A stretch of DNA of 64,000 bases from Evansella sp041820985 (GCF_041820985.1 NZ_JBGUAU010000027.1:1-64000); one strand, 5' to 3'; shown: positions 24,541 to 34,329, counted from the stretch's first letter. Notes: generated by a model not told the origin, from the letters alone. Numbers and translations: made by a program.

Positions 24541-25360
24541 AGTTTATCGTTCCCTTCACGAGCAAAAATGTTTCTGAAAGGTTCGCTTTCGCTCTGATCG
24601 TTCCTTTCTCGAGCGAAAAAGTTTCTGAAAGGTTCGCTCTCGCTCTGATCGTTCCCTTCTCGAGCGAAAATGTTTCTGAAAGGTTCGCTTTCTCTCTGAT
24701 CGTTCCCTTCTCGAGCGAAAAGCCTTCTGAAAGGTTCGCTCTCGCTCTGATCGTTCCTTTCACGAGCAAAAATGTTTCTGAAAGGTTCGCTTTCTCTCTG
24801 GTCGTTCCTTTCTCGAGCGAAAATCCTTCTGAAAGGTTCGCTCTCGCTCTGATCGTTCCCTTCTCGAGCGAAAAGCCTTCTGAAAGGTTCGCTTTCGCTC
24901 TGATCGTTCCCTTCACGAGCGAAAATGTTTCTGAAAGGTTCGCTTTCGCTCTGATCGTTCCCTTCACGAGCGAAAAGCCTTCTGAAAGGTTCGCTCTCGC
25001 TCTGATCGTTCCTTTCACGAGCAAAAATGTTTCTGAAAGGTTCGCTCTCGCTCTGATCGCTCCCTTCACGAGCGAAAAGCCTTCTGAAAGGTTCGCTTTC
25101 GCTCTGATCGTTCCCTTCACGAGTGAAAATGTTTCTGAAAGGTTCGCGCTCTCTCTGATCGTTCCCTTCACGAGTGAAAATGTTTCTGAAAGGTTCGCGC
25201 TCTCTCTGATCGTTCCTTTCACGAGCAAAAATGTTTCTGAAAGGTTCGCGCTCTCTCTGATCGTTCCTTTCACGAGCAAAAATGTTTCTGAAAGGTTCGC
25301 GCTCTCTCTGATCGTTCCTTTCACGAGCGAAAATCCTTCTGAAAGGTTCGCTTTCGCCAT
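24541..25360. repeat. Tandem array B: 16 copies of a 51-bp unit
   Basis: TTCTGAAAGGTTCGC recurs every 51 bases, 16 times, with the variable parts CACGAGCAAAAATG, CTCGAGCGAAAA and CACGAGTGAAAA. Since 51 is a multiple of three, the minus strand stays open for 273 codons and would encode a 17-residue repeat (ANLSETFSLVKGTIRAK). There is no ribosome binding site at the ATG, and most differences between copies would change amino acids, so coding is unlikely. Each unit can pair GCGAA with TTCGC. Bases 25361-25451 show nothing else. Confidence 0.93.
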
Positions 25361-25451
25361 AAAAACATTAACGACACTTCATATTTCGGCTAGAATTTCA
25401 GAATAGGTCTCCTTGTTAACGAACTCTCCCTCGCCTTTTTCGACTAAAACG

Positions 25452-25489
25452 AAAACAAGCTAAGCACACCTTACACTTAGCTTGTTTTT
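25452..25489 (-). terminator. rnr terminator
   Basis: AAAACAAGCTAAG and CTTAGCTTGTTTT pair around an 11-base loop with U-tracts on both strands. It separates rnr from array B and smpB. Confidence 0.88.
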
Positions 25490-25511
25490 CATTAAAATCT
25501 CTTCAACACTC

Positions 25512-27866
25512 TTATCTTTTCTTTTTCTTCCCTTTATTTCGTTTACTGCTCGGGGCATTTTCGAAGAACTTTTTCTTCTTTTTCTTCTTTGCTCCACCTG
25601 TGTTTTTGTCTTTTGATTCTTCACCCTTTGGTGGTTTGGCACCAAGCTTCATCCCTTTTGCCTCGTTGCCCTTCCTTCTAGATGGGCGTTTTCCACCTTC
25701 AATAACACGAGGACGATCCACTTTTCTCTCACGGCGAGCTTTCATTCCCACTACTTCAAAATCAATAATTCGCTCGTCCACATTTACGTTAATTAAACGA
25801 ACTTCGATTTCATCACCAATACGGAACACATTTCCTGTACGTTCCCCGATCATAGCGTATTGCTTTTCATCATAGTGATAATAATCATCCGTTAAATAAC
25901 TTACGTGAACAAGACCTTCAATTGTATTTGGAAGCTCAACGAAGATACCAAAGTTCGTTACACCACTAATAATTCCATCAAATTCTTGTCCCACTTTGTC
26001 TTCCATATATTGAACCTTTTTCAGCTCATCTGTTTCACGACTTGCATCTTCTGCACGACGTTCCATTTCAGAGGAATGCTTAGCAATTTCGTATAGCTTC
26101 TCTCCCCATTTTTCACGAGTCGGCTCATCTGTTTTCCCTTCAATTAAATACGTTCGAATCAAACGGTGAACGATTAAGTCAGGATAACGACGAATCGGCG
26201 ATGTGAAATGAGTATAGAAATCTGCTGAAAGTCCGAAATGCCCCACATTCTCTGGATCATACTTCGCTTGTTTCATAGAACGAAGCATGACCGTACTAAT
26301 GACTGCTTCCTCCGGCTCCCCCTTCACTTGCTCCAGAAGCTCTTGTAACGCACGAGGATGGACTGTATTAGCGGATCCCTTTACAACATATCCAAAGTTC
26401 GTAATGAACTCGAGAAATCTGTTTAGCTTCTCTTCATCAGGATCCTCATGGATACGATACATGAACGGTACCTTCATCCAATGAAAATGCTCCGCAATCG
26501 TTTCGTTCGCTGCAAGCATAAATTCTTCAATTAATCGCTCTGCTACCGAACGCTCTCTCATGACGATGTCTGTTGGTACACCTTCTTCGTTTACTAACAC
26601 TTTTGCTTCTTTGAAATCGAAGTCGATTGCACCTCTAGCCATACGCTTGTTACGAAGGATTTCTGCAAGCTCTGCCATGCCTTGGAAAAATGGAATGAGA
26701 CTCTCGTAACGTTTGGTTACCTCTTCATCTTCTTCTTGAAGAATTTTGCGAACATCTGTATATGTCATTCGTTCTGTAGTATTAATGACACTTTGAAAAA
26801 TCTCATGATTCACTAGTTCACCTTTTGGTGAAAACTCCATTTCACAAGATAACGTAAGTCGATCAACTTGTGGATTCAAGGAACAAATCCCATTAGACAA
26901 TCTATGTGGAATCATCGGAATAACGCGGTCCACTAGATAGCAGCTTGTCGCTCTCTCTGCGGCTTCCTTATCAATGGGAGAATCTTCTTTTACATAGTAA
27001 GAAACATCTGCGATATGAACTCCTAATAAATAGTTACCATTCTCTAGTTTTTTCACCTGAACAGCATCATCTAAGTCCTTCGCATCAGCACCATCAATGG
27101 TTACAATTGTTTCTTCTCTCAAATCACGTCGGTTGACAATTTCACTAGGATCAATTTCATTTGGTACAGAGTTTGCGTGATCCAATGTTTCTTGATCAAA
27201 TTCTCCAGGAAGTCCGTGTTTATAAATAACGGATAAAATATCGACACCTGGGTCATTTTTATGTCCTAACACCTCTAGGACTTCCCCTTCGGCACTCATT
27301 CTTCCTTCTGGATACTTTACTATTTCTACAAGAACCTTATGACCGTCTACAGCTCCGCCCTCTTTATTTTTCGGAATAAAAATATCATTAGGAATTCGCT
27401 TATCATCAGGGATTACAAACCCGTAGTGTTTATCATCCACATATGTACCTACGGTAGTTTTCACCCCGCGTTCTAAAATCCGAATGATCGCACCTTCTGG
27501 CCTAGCACCGGAGGACCCTGGGTGAAGACGAACTAATACTGTATCGTTATTCATTGCCCCATTCATTTCAGCTCCTGCGATATAAACATCATCATGACCT
27601 TCCTCCGTTTTTACAAAAGCAAAGCCTTTTGGATGCATGATGACAGAGCCACGTAAAAGGTTCATCTTATCAGGGATTCCGTACCGATTACTACGCGTTC
27701 GAACGATCTTCCCTGAGTCTTCTAATTCATTTAACATTTTCACGAACTCTTTAAATTGACTCGAGTCCTTTAAACCCATCGCTTCTTCTAACTCGCTAAT
27801 GGATAATGGCTTTTCTGCTTCATCTTTCATGTAAGTCAGTAACCTATCTTTTGTCATTTCACTCAT
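25512..27866 (-). CDS. rnr: Ribonuclease R
   Basis: A 784-residue processive 3'-5' exoribonuclease that degrades structured RNA and, with tmRNA, non-stop messages. Order: N-terminal winged helix (about 1-70), two cold-shock-like OB domains, RNB catalytic domain with TIDGADAKDLDDAVQV (metal-binding aspartates, about 265-280) and HFTSPIRRYPDLIVHRLI (about 555), an S1 domain (GQEFDGIISGVTNFGIFVELPN, about 627 on), and a lysine/arginine-rich tail. The start is the ATG 8 bases after AAAGGAG; upstream in-frame codons overlap that site. It follows secG and two esterase genes in the usual Bacillus order. Confidence 0.95.
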   Translation of the reverse strand: MSEMTKDRLLTYMKDEAEKPLSISELEEAMGLKDSSQFKEFVKMLNELEDSGKIVRTRSNRYGIPDKMNLLRGSVIMHPKGFAFVKTEEGHDDVYIAGAEMNGAMNNDTVLVRLHPGSSGARPEGAIIRILERGVKTTVGTYVDDKHYGFVIPDDKRIPNDIFIPKNKEGGAVDGHKVLVEIVKYPEGRMSAEGEVLEVLGHKNDPGVDILSVIYKHGLPGEFDQETLDHANSVPNEIDPSEIVNRRDLREETIVTIDGADAKDLDDAVQVKKLENGNYLLGVHIADVSYYVKEDSPIDKEAAERATSCYLVDRVIPMIPHRLSNGICSLNPQVDRLTLSCEMEFSPKGELVNHEIFQSVINTTERMTYTDVRKILQEEDEEVTKRYESLIPFFQGMAELAEILRNKRMARGAIDFDFKEAKVLVNEEGVPTDIVMRERSVAERLIEEFMLAANETIAEHFHWMKVPFMYRIHEDPDEEKLNRFLEFITNFGYVVKGSANTVHPRALQELLEQVKGEPEEAVISTVMLRSMKQAKYDPENVGHFGLSADFYTHFTSPIRRYPDLIVHRLIRTYLIEGKTDEPTREKWGEKLYEIAKHSSEMERRAEDASRETDELKKVQYMEDKVGQEFDGIISGVTNFGIFVELPNTIEGLVHVSYLTDDYYHYDEKQYAMIGERTGNVFRIGDEIEVRLINVNVDERIIDFEVVGMKARRERKVDRPRVIEGGKRPSRRKGNEAKGMKLGAKPPKGEESKDKNTGGAKKKKKKKFFENAPSSKRNKGKKKKR

Positions 27867-27904
27867 TTGTAACACTCCTTTCTAAGTAGGTAATCTGGTA
27901 TTAG

Positions 27905-28657
27905 TTAATCCCAATCTAATGTTTCTAAAAAATGGTAGACATCTTCATGTAATTGCTCTTTTTCTTTATCCAAAGTGATAACGTGGCCTGATTCCTCATA
28001 CCACTTAATTTCTTTCTGATCAGATTGGATTTCTTCATGAATAATATTTGCACTCTCTGTATCAATCATTTGATCTTTTCTTGCTTGAACCACAAGAGTT
28101 GGTGCATAAATCATGTCTACATTGGACCGCACTTCTTCATTATGCTTTTGTAACGATTGCAGTAATTCATCTAATTCTGGGCCTTCAAACTCTTCCATCT
28201 CTCGTTCTATTTGCTCTTTTGGCAATTTCTCATGATGCTTATATTTTTTGGCATACGCTAAAACTCCCGCATGCAAACGTCGCAGATCTCGTTTTATCGA
28301 AATAGGTGCACACATCGGTATTATTCCCTTTACTGGTAGTGTGTACCCTACTCTTAGAGAAAATACACCCCCAAGAGAAAGTCCTCCCACTGCAATTTTT
28401 TCATAGCCTAGATCCTTTAAATGCTGGTAGCCTTCTAAAACGTCCTCCCACCACTCGTCTGGACTATATTTCAACAGTTCTTCTGGTGGAACTGCATGAC
28501 CCTTATATTGTGGTGCATGCGATGTATATCCTTTCTTCTCAAGATATCTGCCGAGCATCCTCACGTCTGCTGAGTTCCCTGTAAAACCATGTAACAGTAA
28601 TATTGCTCGATCTCCTTCTGCTTCAAATGTAAATGGCTTCGGTTGCGTAATCTTCAT
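27905..28657 (-). CDS. est: Carboxylesterase (Est30/YvaK family)
   Basis: A 250-residue alpha/beta hydrolase closely resembling YvaK of B. subtilis. LLLHGFTGN forms the oxyanion region, GLSLGG carries the nucleophilic serine (about residue 93), and the acid and base residues are expected in RKDQMID and SGHVITLD. It hydrolyses short-chain esters; the natural substrate is unknown. Two adjacent ATGs follow GGAGAAGG; the second is used here to match YvaK. It lies between secG and rnr as in relatives. Confidence 0.9.
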   Translation of the reverse strand: MKITQPKPFTFEAEGDRAILLLHGFTGNSADVRMLGRYLEKKGYTSHAPQYKGHAVPPEELLKYSPDEWWEDVLEGYQHLKDLGYEKIAVGGLSLGGVFSLRVGYTLPVKGIIPMCAPISIKRDLRRLHAGVLAYAKKYKHHEKLPKEQIEREMEEFEGPELDELLQSLQKHNEEVRSNVDMIYAPTLVVQARKDQMIDTESANIIHEEIQSDQKEIKWYEESGHVITLDKEKEQLHEDVYHFLETLDWD

Positions 28658-28796
28658 CATTCTATCCTTCTCCTCTTAATTTTAGTAGTACTAGGTTGAT
28701 TGTAGTGATTGTATTACCTATATTTTAAGGGGCTTATTTATTTTAGAAAATCATGTCCTCACAGTTCGTGCTGAACTTGTGATATCTTAACACCTT

Positions 28797-28831
28797 TCTG
28801 TGCGATTCTCACGTTTTCTGTGCGATCTTAA
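28797..28831. repeat. Isolated two-unit copy of the array A monomer
   Basis: TTCTGTGCGAT then TCTCACGTTT then TCTGTGCGATC repeats the 20-bp unit of the array at the left end of the window, 28 kb away, in the same orientation. It lies in the gap between the two esterase genes. Confidence 0.85.
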
Positions 28832-28941
28832 CAGGTATTGGCACATTAGTTCTTTACAGAGATTATTTCATTCATAAAGCTTAAATAAAACATGCCCACC
28901 TTGATAGGAAGGCACACTGTATGTATTGTATAAAGATGAAA

Positions 28942-29643
28942 TCAAGTTTTTAAAAACTCGTCAATACGTTGTAACAATGCATCTTTATCCTCACCAAACC
29001 ATATGTAATGCTTTGCTTTCGGGAAGTAATAAAGTTTCTTCTCTTCGGATTGAATTTGCTCATGAATAAACTCAGCACTTTTTCTTGCAGGAACTAGTCC
29101 ATCGTTTTCCCCTTGAATAATCAATGTGGGTATTCTTACATTACGTAAGTGCTTCCGAAGTTGCCGAATCATCAAAGCAAATTCTTTTGTTGCAAGAAGC
29201 GGTGTATCTTTTATTTTTTGACGATAAAACGAGTACATATGATCATCCACTAGTTCTCCACGTAACCCTTCTAACACCCAACCTTTTGCCTCTTGGAAAA
29301 TTTGTTTTGGGTTTAGATAATAGGCGGACGCACTAATAAGTACTAGTCTTTCAACTGGATAGTTTGCGGCAATAAAACTAGCGATCATACCTCCCATAGA
29401 AAAACCGATAACATACACTTTTTCGCAACGATGTAACAACTCTTCTACAGCTACTTTCGCTGCATATATCCAATGTTTGTATGTAACTCCTCTTAGCCCG
29501 TCCTTTGTTCCATGACCTGGTAATGTCGGACTATACACTAGCCATTGTTTTTTTGTTAGATGGGAAGTTATGGCCTCCATTTCGGAAGGAGTGCCAGTAA
29601 ATCCATGTAAACATAGGCAACCGATCATAGGAATCACATCCAT
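28942..29643 (-). CDS. Alpha/beta hydrolase, second esterase
   Basis: A hydrolase of up to 233 residues with LCLHGFTGTPSEM, the nucleophile elbow GFSMGG (Ser near 92), the acid region GENDGLVPA (about 197) and a terminal histidine in KAKHYIWFG. It resembles monoacylglycerol-lipase-like esterases and, loosely, the neighbouring est gene (HGFTG start and similar lid), suggesting an old duplication. The start is ATG at 29643 or, with GGATGTGA as ribosome binding site, 29628. Substrate unknown. Confidence 0.85.
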   Translation of the reverse strand: MDVIPMIGCLCLHGFTGTPSEMEAITSHLTKKQWLVYSPTLPGHGTKDGLRGVTYKHWIYAAKVAVEELLHRCEKVYVIGFSMGGMIASFIAANYPVERLVLISASAYYLNPKQIFQEAKGWVLEGLRGELVDDHMYSFYRQKIKDTPLLATKEFALMIRQLRKHLRNVRIPTLIIQGENDGLVPARKSAEFIHEQIQSEEKKLYYFPKAKHYIWFGEDKDALLQRIDEFLKT

Positions 29644-29789
29644 TCTATCATAGTGAAAGAAACTGTCACGTTACTTGCTCATATATCTATTCTATTTTAT
29701 TTTCCCTTAAGTATTAGTTTTTAATCTCCCCTGATAATACACGTATCAAGTGGAGTTAAACTATCAAGTATTAACATCTTTGTTGGCTT

Positions 29790-29845
29790 GTATTCCATTC
29801 GCTCCAGCCTGCTCGCTTTCCTAGGGGAATTTGTCGAGAAGTTGA
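29790..29845 (-). repeat. Dispersed E-family repeat, partial
   Basis: On the minus strand the sequence ends in GGCTGGAGCGAATGGAATA, matching the end of the copy at 47083-47160, and contains CCTAGGAAAGCGAGC shared with the copy at 13911-13960. The rest of the gap 29644-29920 shows nothing else. Confidence 0.6.
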
Positions 29846-29920
29846 TGTTTCTTAAAACATCTTATAACGCATTTTGATTCCCCATGGTGCAATTTTTTCA
29901 CTTGCATGGAAGTCTACAAC

Positions 29921-29952
29921 GAAAAAAGTAGCAAGCGTTTTGCCTGCTACTT
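29921..29952 (-). terminator. secG terminator
   Basis: AGTAGCAGGC pairs with GCTTGCTACT on the minus strand, followed by TTTTTTC, 13 bases after the secG stop. Confidence 0.88.
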
Positions 29953-29964
29953 GTATGTTCTCTA

Positions 29965-30198
29965 TTACATGAAAAAAGCAACTAATATTGTTAAAATAAA
30001 GAATAATGCTCCTAGAATAGCTGTGGCTTTGGTTAACACAGCTTCTAATCCACGTGCTTTTTGCTTTCCTACAATTTGTTCAGCACCACCAGAAATAGCT
30101 CCTGATAATCCTGCACTACGACCGGATTGTAAAACTACAACCGTGATTAATAATAGGGAAACGATTACTAATAAAACTGAAGTTAATGTTAGTAGCAA
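29965..30198 (-). CDS. secG: Preprotein translocase subunit SecG
   Basis: A 77-residue protein with two transmembrane segments (about 5-23 and 56-75) flanking the cytoplasmic loop GRSAGLSGAISGGAEQI, the SecG signature. It assists SecYEG in export. The start is TTG, 6 bases after GGAGGTG. It heads the secG-esterase-esterase-rnr cluster on the minus strand. Confidence 0.93.
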   Translation of the reverse strand: MLLTLTSVLLVIVSLLLITVVVLQSGRSAGLSGAISGGAEQIVGKQKARGLEAVLTKATAILGALFFILTILVAFFM

Positions 30199-30351
30199 AC
30201 TCTACACCTCCAAACAGACAATTAAACCTTCTTAAAATATAGCATGAAAAGTAGGACAAAGCAATATGAACTTGTCCTTGGAATTATTACTTGATGATAC
30301 TATTATATAACGGTTTTATTTGCAGTTTTAGCTTCTACTCGATGGGCTAAC

Positions 30352-30505
30352 GGTCTTTAAACCCGCGTTAATTACCATTTCAGCTTGTTTCGAACGGCAA
30401 AATGGTTTTTAAACTCACGTTTATTTACCTTTTCAGATTCTTTCTAAAAGGGAAAAAGGTCTTTAAACTCGCTTTATTTACCTTTTCAGATTCTTTCATC
30501 GATGC
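30352..30505. repeat. Three degenerate copies of a 53-bp repeat
   Basis: Units start at 30352, 30404 and 30458 with GGTCTTTAAAC or GGTTTTTAAAC, continue with CGCGTTAATTACC-like and TTTCAG.TTCTTTC-like segments, and are 52-54 bases apart. This family is different from array C, which follows directly. Confidence 0.75.
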
Positions 30506-30527
30506 AGCAAAAATTAGAAATAGGATT

Positions 30528-31312
30528 CCCGTTGCTACCTTCTTCCCGCTCCTTCGGGAATTGAAGTGGACTTTCAATTCCCGTTGCTACCTTCTTCCCG
30601 CTCCTTCGGGAATTGAAGTGGACTTTCACTTCCCATTGCTACCTTCTTCCCGCTCCTTCGGGAATTGAAGTGGACTTTCACTTCCCGTTGCTACCTTCTT
30701 CCCGCTCCTTCGGGAATTGAAGTGGACTTTCACTTCCCGTTGCTACCTTCTTCCTGCTCCTTTGGGAATTGAAGTGGACTTTCAATTCCCGTTGCTACCT
30801 GCTTCCTGCTCCTTTGGGAATTGAAGTGGACTTTCAATTCCCGTTGCTACCTTCTTCCCGCTCCTTCGGGAATTGAAGTGGACTTTCAATTCACGTTGCT
30901 ACCTTCTTCCCGCTCCTTCGGGAATTGAAGTGGACTTTCACTTCCCGTTGCTACCTTCTTCCCGCTCCTTCAGGAATTGAAGTGGACTTTCACTTCCCGT
31001 TGCTACCTTCTTCCCGCTCCTTCGGGAATTGAGTGGACTTTCAATTCCCGTTGCTACCTTCTTCCCGCTCCTTCGGGAATTGAAGTGGACTTTCACTTCC
31101 CGTTGCTACCTTCTTCCCGCTCCTTCGGGAATTGAAGTGGACTTTCAATTCCCGTTACTACCTTCTTCCCGCTCCTTCGGGAATTGAAGTGGACTTTCAA
31201 TTCCCGTTGCTATCTTCTTCCCGCTCCTTTGGGAATTGAAGTGGACTTTCAATTCCCGTTGCTACCTACTTCCCGCTCCTTTGGGAATTGAAGTGGACTT
31301 TCAATTCCCGAA
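30528..31312. repeat. Tandem array C: 15 copies of a 52-bp unit with two hairpins
   Basis: Fifteen copies of a 52-bp unit (one is 51 bp). Each holds GGGAATTGAA and TTCAATTCCC as perfect inverted arms around GTGGACT, and a small stem CCCG/CGGG around CTCCTT. Some copies have CACTTCCC, which weakens the first stem, and CCTG/TGGG, which keeps the second through wobble pairs. The period is not a multiple of three, so the array is noncoding. It fills the gap between eno and secG. Confidence 0.95.
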
Positions 31313-31335
31313 GGAGAGAGTTTAAGAAGTAAATC

Positions 31336-31363
31336 AAAACCCGGCAATCATCAGATTACCGGG
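31336..31363 (-). terminator. eno / glycolytic operon terminator
   Basis: CCCGGTAATC pairs with GATTGCCGGG, followed by TTTTGATTT on the minus strand, 23 bases past the eno stop and before array C. Confidence 0.88.
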
Positions 31364-31385
31364 TCCACTTTAATTCAAACAATTG

Positions 31386-32672
31386 TTAAAGATTTTTTAA
31401 GTTATAGAATGCAGATTTACCAGCATATTTTCCGATGAATTGTAGCTCATCTTCAATACGTAGTAATTGGTTGTATTTCGCAACACGGTCTGTACGTGAA
31501 GGAGCACCAGTTTTGATTTGACCAGCGTTAGTCGCAACAGCGATGTCAGCGATTGTGCTATCTTCTGTTTCACCAGAACGGTGAGAGATAACTGCAGTGT
31601 AACCAGCACGCTTCGCCATTTCGATTGCGTCAAATGTTTCTGTAAGAGTACCGATTTGGTTAACTTTGATTAAGATAGAGTTACCAATTCCTTGTTCGAT
31701 ACCTTGGGAAAGCTTCGCAGTGTTTGTAACGAATAAGTCGTCACCTACTAATTGAACTTTTCCACCAAGACGCTCAGTTAATAATTTGAAACCTTCCCAG
31801 TCGTTTTCGTCTAAGCCGTCTTCGATAGAAACGATTGGGTATTTGTTGCAAAGCTCTTCATAGAAATCAACCATTTCAGCAGAAGTTTTTACAACACCTT
31901 CACCTTTAAGGTTATATTTACCATCTTTGTAAAGCTCAGAAGCAGCTACGTCCATTGCAAGAAGAACTTCTTCTCCAGGCTTGTAACCAGCTTTTTCAAT
32001 CGCTTCAATGATTGTAGAAAGAGCTTCTTCGTTTGAACCAAGGTTAGGAGCAAAACCACCTTCGTCACCTACAGCAGTATTGTAACCTTTTCCTTTTAAT
32101 ACGCTCTTTAAGTTATGGAAGATTTCAGCACCCATACGTAGTGCATCTTGGAATGTTTCAGCTCCAACAGGCATTACCATGAATTCTTGAATGTCTACGT
32201 TGTTGTCCGCATGCTCTCCACCGTTGATGATGTTCATCATTGGAGTTGGAAGAGTTTTTGCGTTGAATCCACCAAGGTAAACGTAAAGTGGTAATCCAAG
32301 AGAATCAGCAGCAGCACGAGCTACCGCCATAGAAACACCAAGGATTGCGTTAGCACCTAATTTACCTTTGTTTTCTGTACCATCTAAATCTATCATTAAT
32401 TGGTCAATCCCAACTTGATCAAGTGCATCAAAGCCAACAAGTTCAGGTGCGATAACTTCGTTTACGTTAGCAACAGCCTTCGTAACACCTTTCCCCATCC
32501 ACTCGTCTCCACCGTCACGAAGCTCAACTGCTTCGTATTCACCAGTAGAAGCACCACTTGGTACCATTGCGCGACCGAAACCGCCATCTTCAAGATATAC
32601 TTCTACTTCTACTGTTGGGTTACCACGAGAATCTAATACTTGACGTGCATAAACATCAGAAATTATTGTCAT
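31386..32672 (-). CDS. eno: Enolase
   Basis: A 428-residue enzyme converting 2-phosphoglycerate to phosphoenolpyruvate; in Bacillus also an RNA degradosome partner. Motifs: SRGNPTVEVEV and SGASTGEYEAVELRDG near the N-terminus, metal-binding aspartate and glutamates in LAMDVAASE, SIEDGLDE and VGDDLFVTN, and the signature ILIKVNQIGTLTET followed by SHRSGETEDSTIAD. Last gene of the glycolytic operon, 118 bases after gpmI. The start has AGGAG 8 bases upstream. Confidence 0.97.
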   Translation of the reverse strand: MTIISDVYARQVLDSRGNPTVEVEVYLEDGGFGRAMVPSGASTGEYEAVELRDGGDEWMGKGVTKAVANVNEVIAPELVGFDALDQVGIDQLMIDLDGTENKGKLGANAILGVSMAVARAAADSLGLPLYVYLGGFNAKTLPTPMMNIINGGEHADNNVDIQEFMVMPVGAETFQDALRMGAEIFHNLKSVLKGKGYNTAVGDEGGFAPNLGSNEEALSTIIEAIEKAGYKPGEEVLLAMDVAASELYKDGKYNLKGEGVVKTSAEMVDFYEELCNKYPIVSIEDGLDENDWEGFKLLTERLGGKVQLVGDDLFVTNTAKLSQGIEQGIGNSILIKVNQIGTLTETFDAIEMAKRAGYTAVISHRSGETEDSTIADIAVATNAGQIKTGAPSRTDRVAKYNQLLRIEDELQFIGKYAGKSAFYNLKNL

Positions 32673-32790
32673 GTTAGAAACACTCCTTTTTTTTTGAAAA
32701 AACTCAATTTATTGGATAAATATCATTTAAATAGTATCTACTATTTGTTTAAAAACAGTCGTATATTTTTAAAGTTTTAGTAAATTTTTC

Positions 32791-34329
32791 TTATTTTTTA
32801 ATAAGAGACTTTCCAGTCATTTCAGCAGGTTGCTCTACACCACTAATCTCTAGCATTGTTGGTGCTAAATCACCCAAAATCCCATCCGTACGGATTTCAA
32901 TAGACTTATCTGTCACAATTACAGGAACTGGATTTGTAGTATGAGCTGTCATTGGTGAACCATCTTCATTTGCGATCATATCTGCATTTCCATGGTCTGC
33001 AGTAATAATTGCATTTCCACCTTTTTCAAGGATCAGGTCCACAATTTTTCCTAAGCACTCATCTACAACTTCAATCGCTTTTACTGTTGGCTCTAGCTTA
33101 CCAGAATGACCAACCATATCTGGGTTAGCAAAGTTTAACACGATCACATCATGAACATCTTTGTTGATCTCCGCTAATAATGCATCAGTTACTTCATACG
33201 CACTCATTTCAGGCTGAAGATCATATGTTGCAACTTTTGGTGAGTCAATAAGAACTCTTTCTTCACCTGGAAACGGTTCTTCGCGTCCACCACTAAAGAA
33301 GAACGTTACATGTGGATACTTTTCTGTTTCCGCAATACGAAGCTGCTTTAATCCAGCATTAGAAACAACTTCACCCATTGTGTTATCTAAGTTTGCTGGT
33401 TCAAATGCTACATAGCCTTCTACTGTTTCACTAAAGTGAGTCAAACATACATAGTGTAAGTTTTTCGGGAAAGCTTCTCCACGATCAAATCCTACAAATT
33501 CTTTGTTTGTGAAAACTTGAGACATTTGAATTGCACGGTCAGGACGGAAGTTGAAGAAGATTACTGCATCTTCGTCTTGAATTGTAGCTCTCGGTGTCTC
33601 ACCGTCGGCTTCAGTGATAACAGTCGGTAAAACGAACTCATCATGAATGTCATTTTTATAGGAATCCTCAAGCGCTTCTACAGGACTTGTGTATTTCAAA
33701 CCTTCTCCATATACCATAGAGCGATATGATTTTTCCACACGATCCCAACGCTTGTCTCGGTCCATTGCGTAGTAACGACCTTGAATAGTAGCGATTTGAC
33801 CTACTCCAAGTTCTTGTAGCTTCTCTTCTGTTTGACGAATAAACGCTTCTGCAGATGTAGGACCAACATCTCGTCCATCTAAAAAGCCATGAATGAATAC
33901 CTTCTCAATGCCTTCACTTTTCGCAAGTTCTAGAAGAGCGAACATATGTTGAATGTGACTATGAATTCCACCGTCAGATAGAAGTCCATAGAGATGAAGG
34001 TTTGTTCCCTTCTCTTTCACATGCTTCATTGCATTTAAGAATGTTTCGTTCTTAAAAAAGTCACCTTCGCGAATCGCTAAATTAACACGTGTAAGACTTT
34101 GATATACAATACGACCTGCACCAATATTTAAATGTCCTACTTCTGAGTTACCCATTTGTCCATCTGGTAAACCCACCGCTTCACCACTTGCTGTTAAAGT
34201 AGCATGTGGAAATTCATTCCAATAGCGATCGAAGTTAGGCTTTTTCGCATGTGCCACAGCGTTTCCTTGTGTTACATCACGAAGGGCAAAGCCGTCTAAA
34301 ATAATAAGAGCATTAGGTTTCTTACTCAT
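32791..34329 (-). CDS. gpmI: 2,3-bisphosphoglycerate-independent phosphoglycerate mutase
   Basis: A 512-residue manganese-dependent enzyme interconverting 3- and 2-phosphoglycerate. GNSEVGHLNIGAGR holds the phosphorylated serine (about 62), and ITADHGNAD and NPDMVGHSG are metal-ligand motifs of the alkaline-phosphatase fold. The start is the ATG after GGAGGCAGGAA; it overlaps the tpiA stop by 8 bases (ATGAGTAA), so translation is coupled. Confidence 0.96.
   Translation of the reverse strand: MSKKPNALIILDGFALRDVTQGNAVAHAKKPNFDRYWNEFPHATLTASGEAVGLPDGQMGNSEVGHLNIGAGRIVYQSLTRVNLAIREGDFFKNETFLNAMKHVKEKGTNLHLYGLLSDGGIHSHIQHMFALLELAKSEGIEKVFIHGFLDGRDVGPTSAEAFIRQTEEKLQELGVGQIATIQGRYYAMDRDKRWDRVEKSYRSMVYGEGLKYTSPVEALEDSYKNDIHDEFVLPTVITEADGETPRATIQDEDAVIFFNFRPDRAIQMSQVFTNKEFVGFDRGEAFPKNLHYVCLTHFSETVEGYVAFEPANLDNTMGEVVSNAGLKQLRIAETEKYPHVTFFFSGGREEPFPGEERVLIDSPKVATYDLQPEMSAYEVTDALLAEINKDVHDVIVLNFANPDMVGHSGKLEPTVKAIEVVDECLGKIVDLILEKGGNAIITADHGNADMIANEDGSPMTAHTTNPVPVIVTDKSIEIRTDGILGDLAPTMLEISGVEQPAEMTGKSLIKK

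Noticed and set aside
24539..25360. 273-codon frame of 17-residue repeats on the minus strand
   Set aside because: No ribosome binding site at the ATG and substitutions between copies are mostly non-silent; treated as noncoding array B.
30528..31312. CRISPR array
   Set aside because: The units are directly abutting with no unique spacers, and no cas genes are present. The same applies to arrays A and B.
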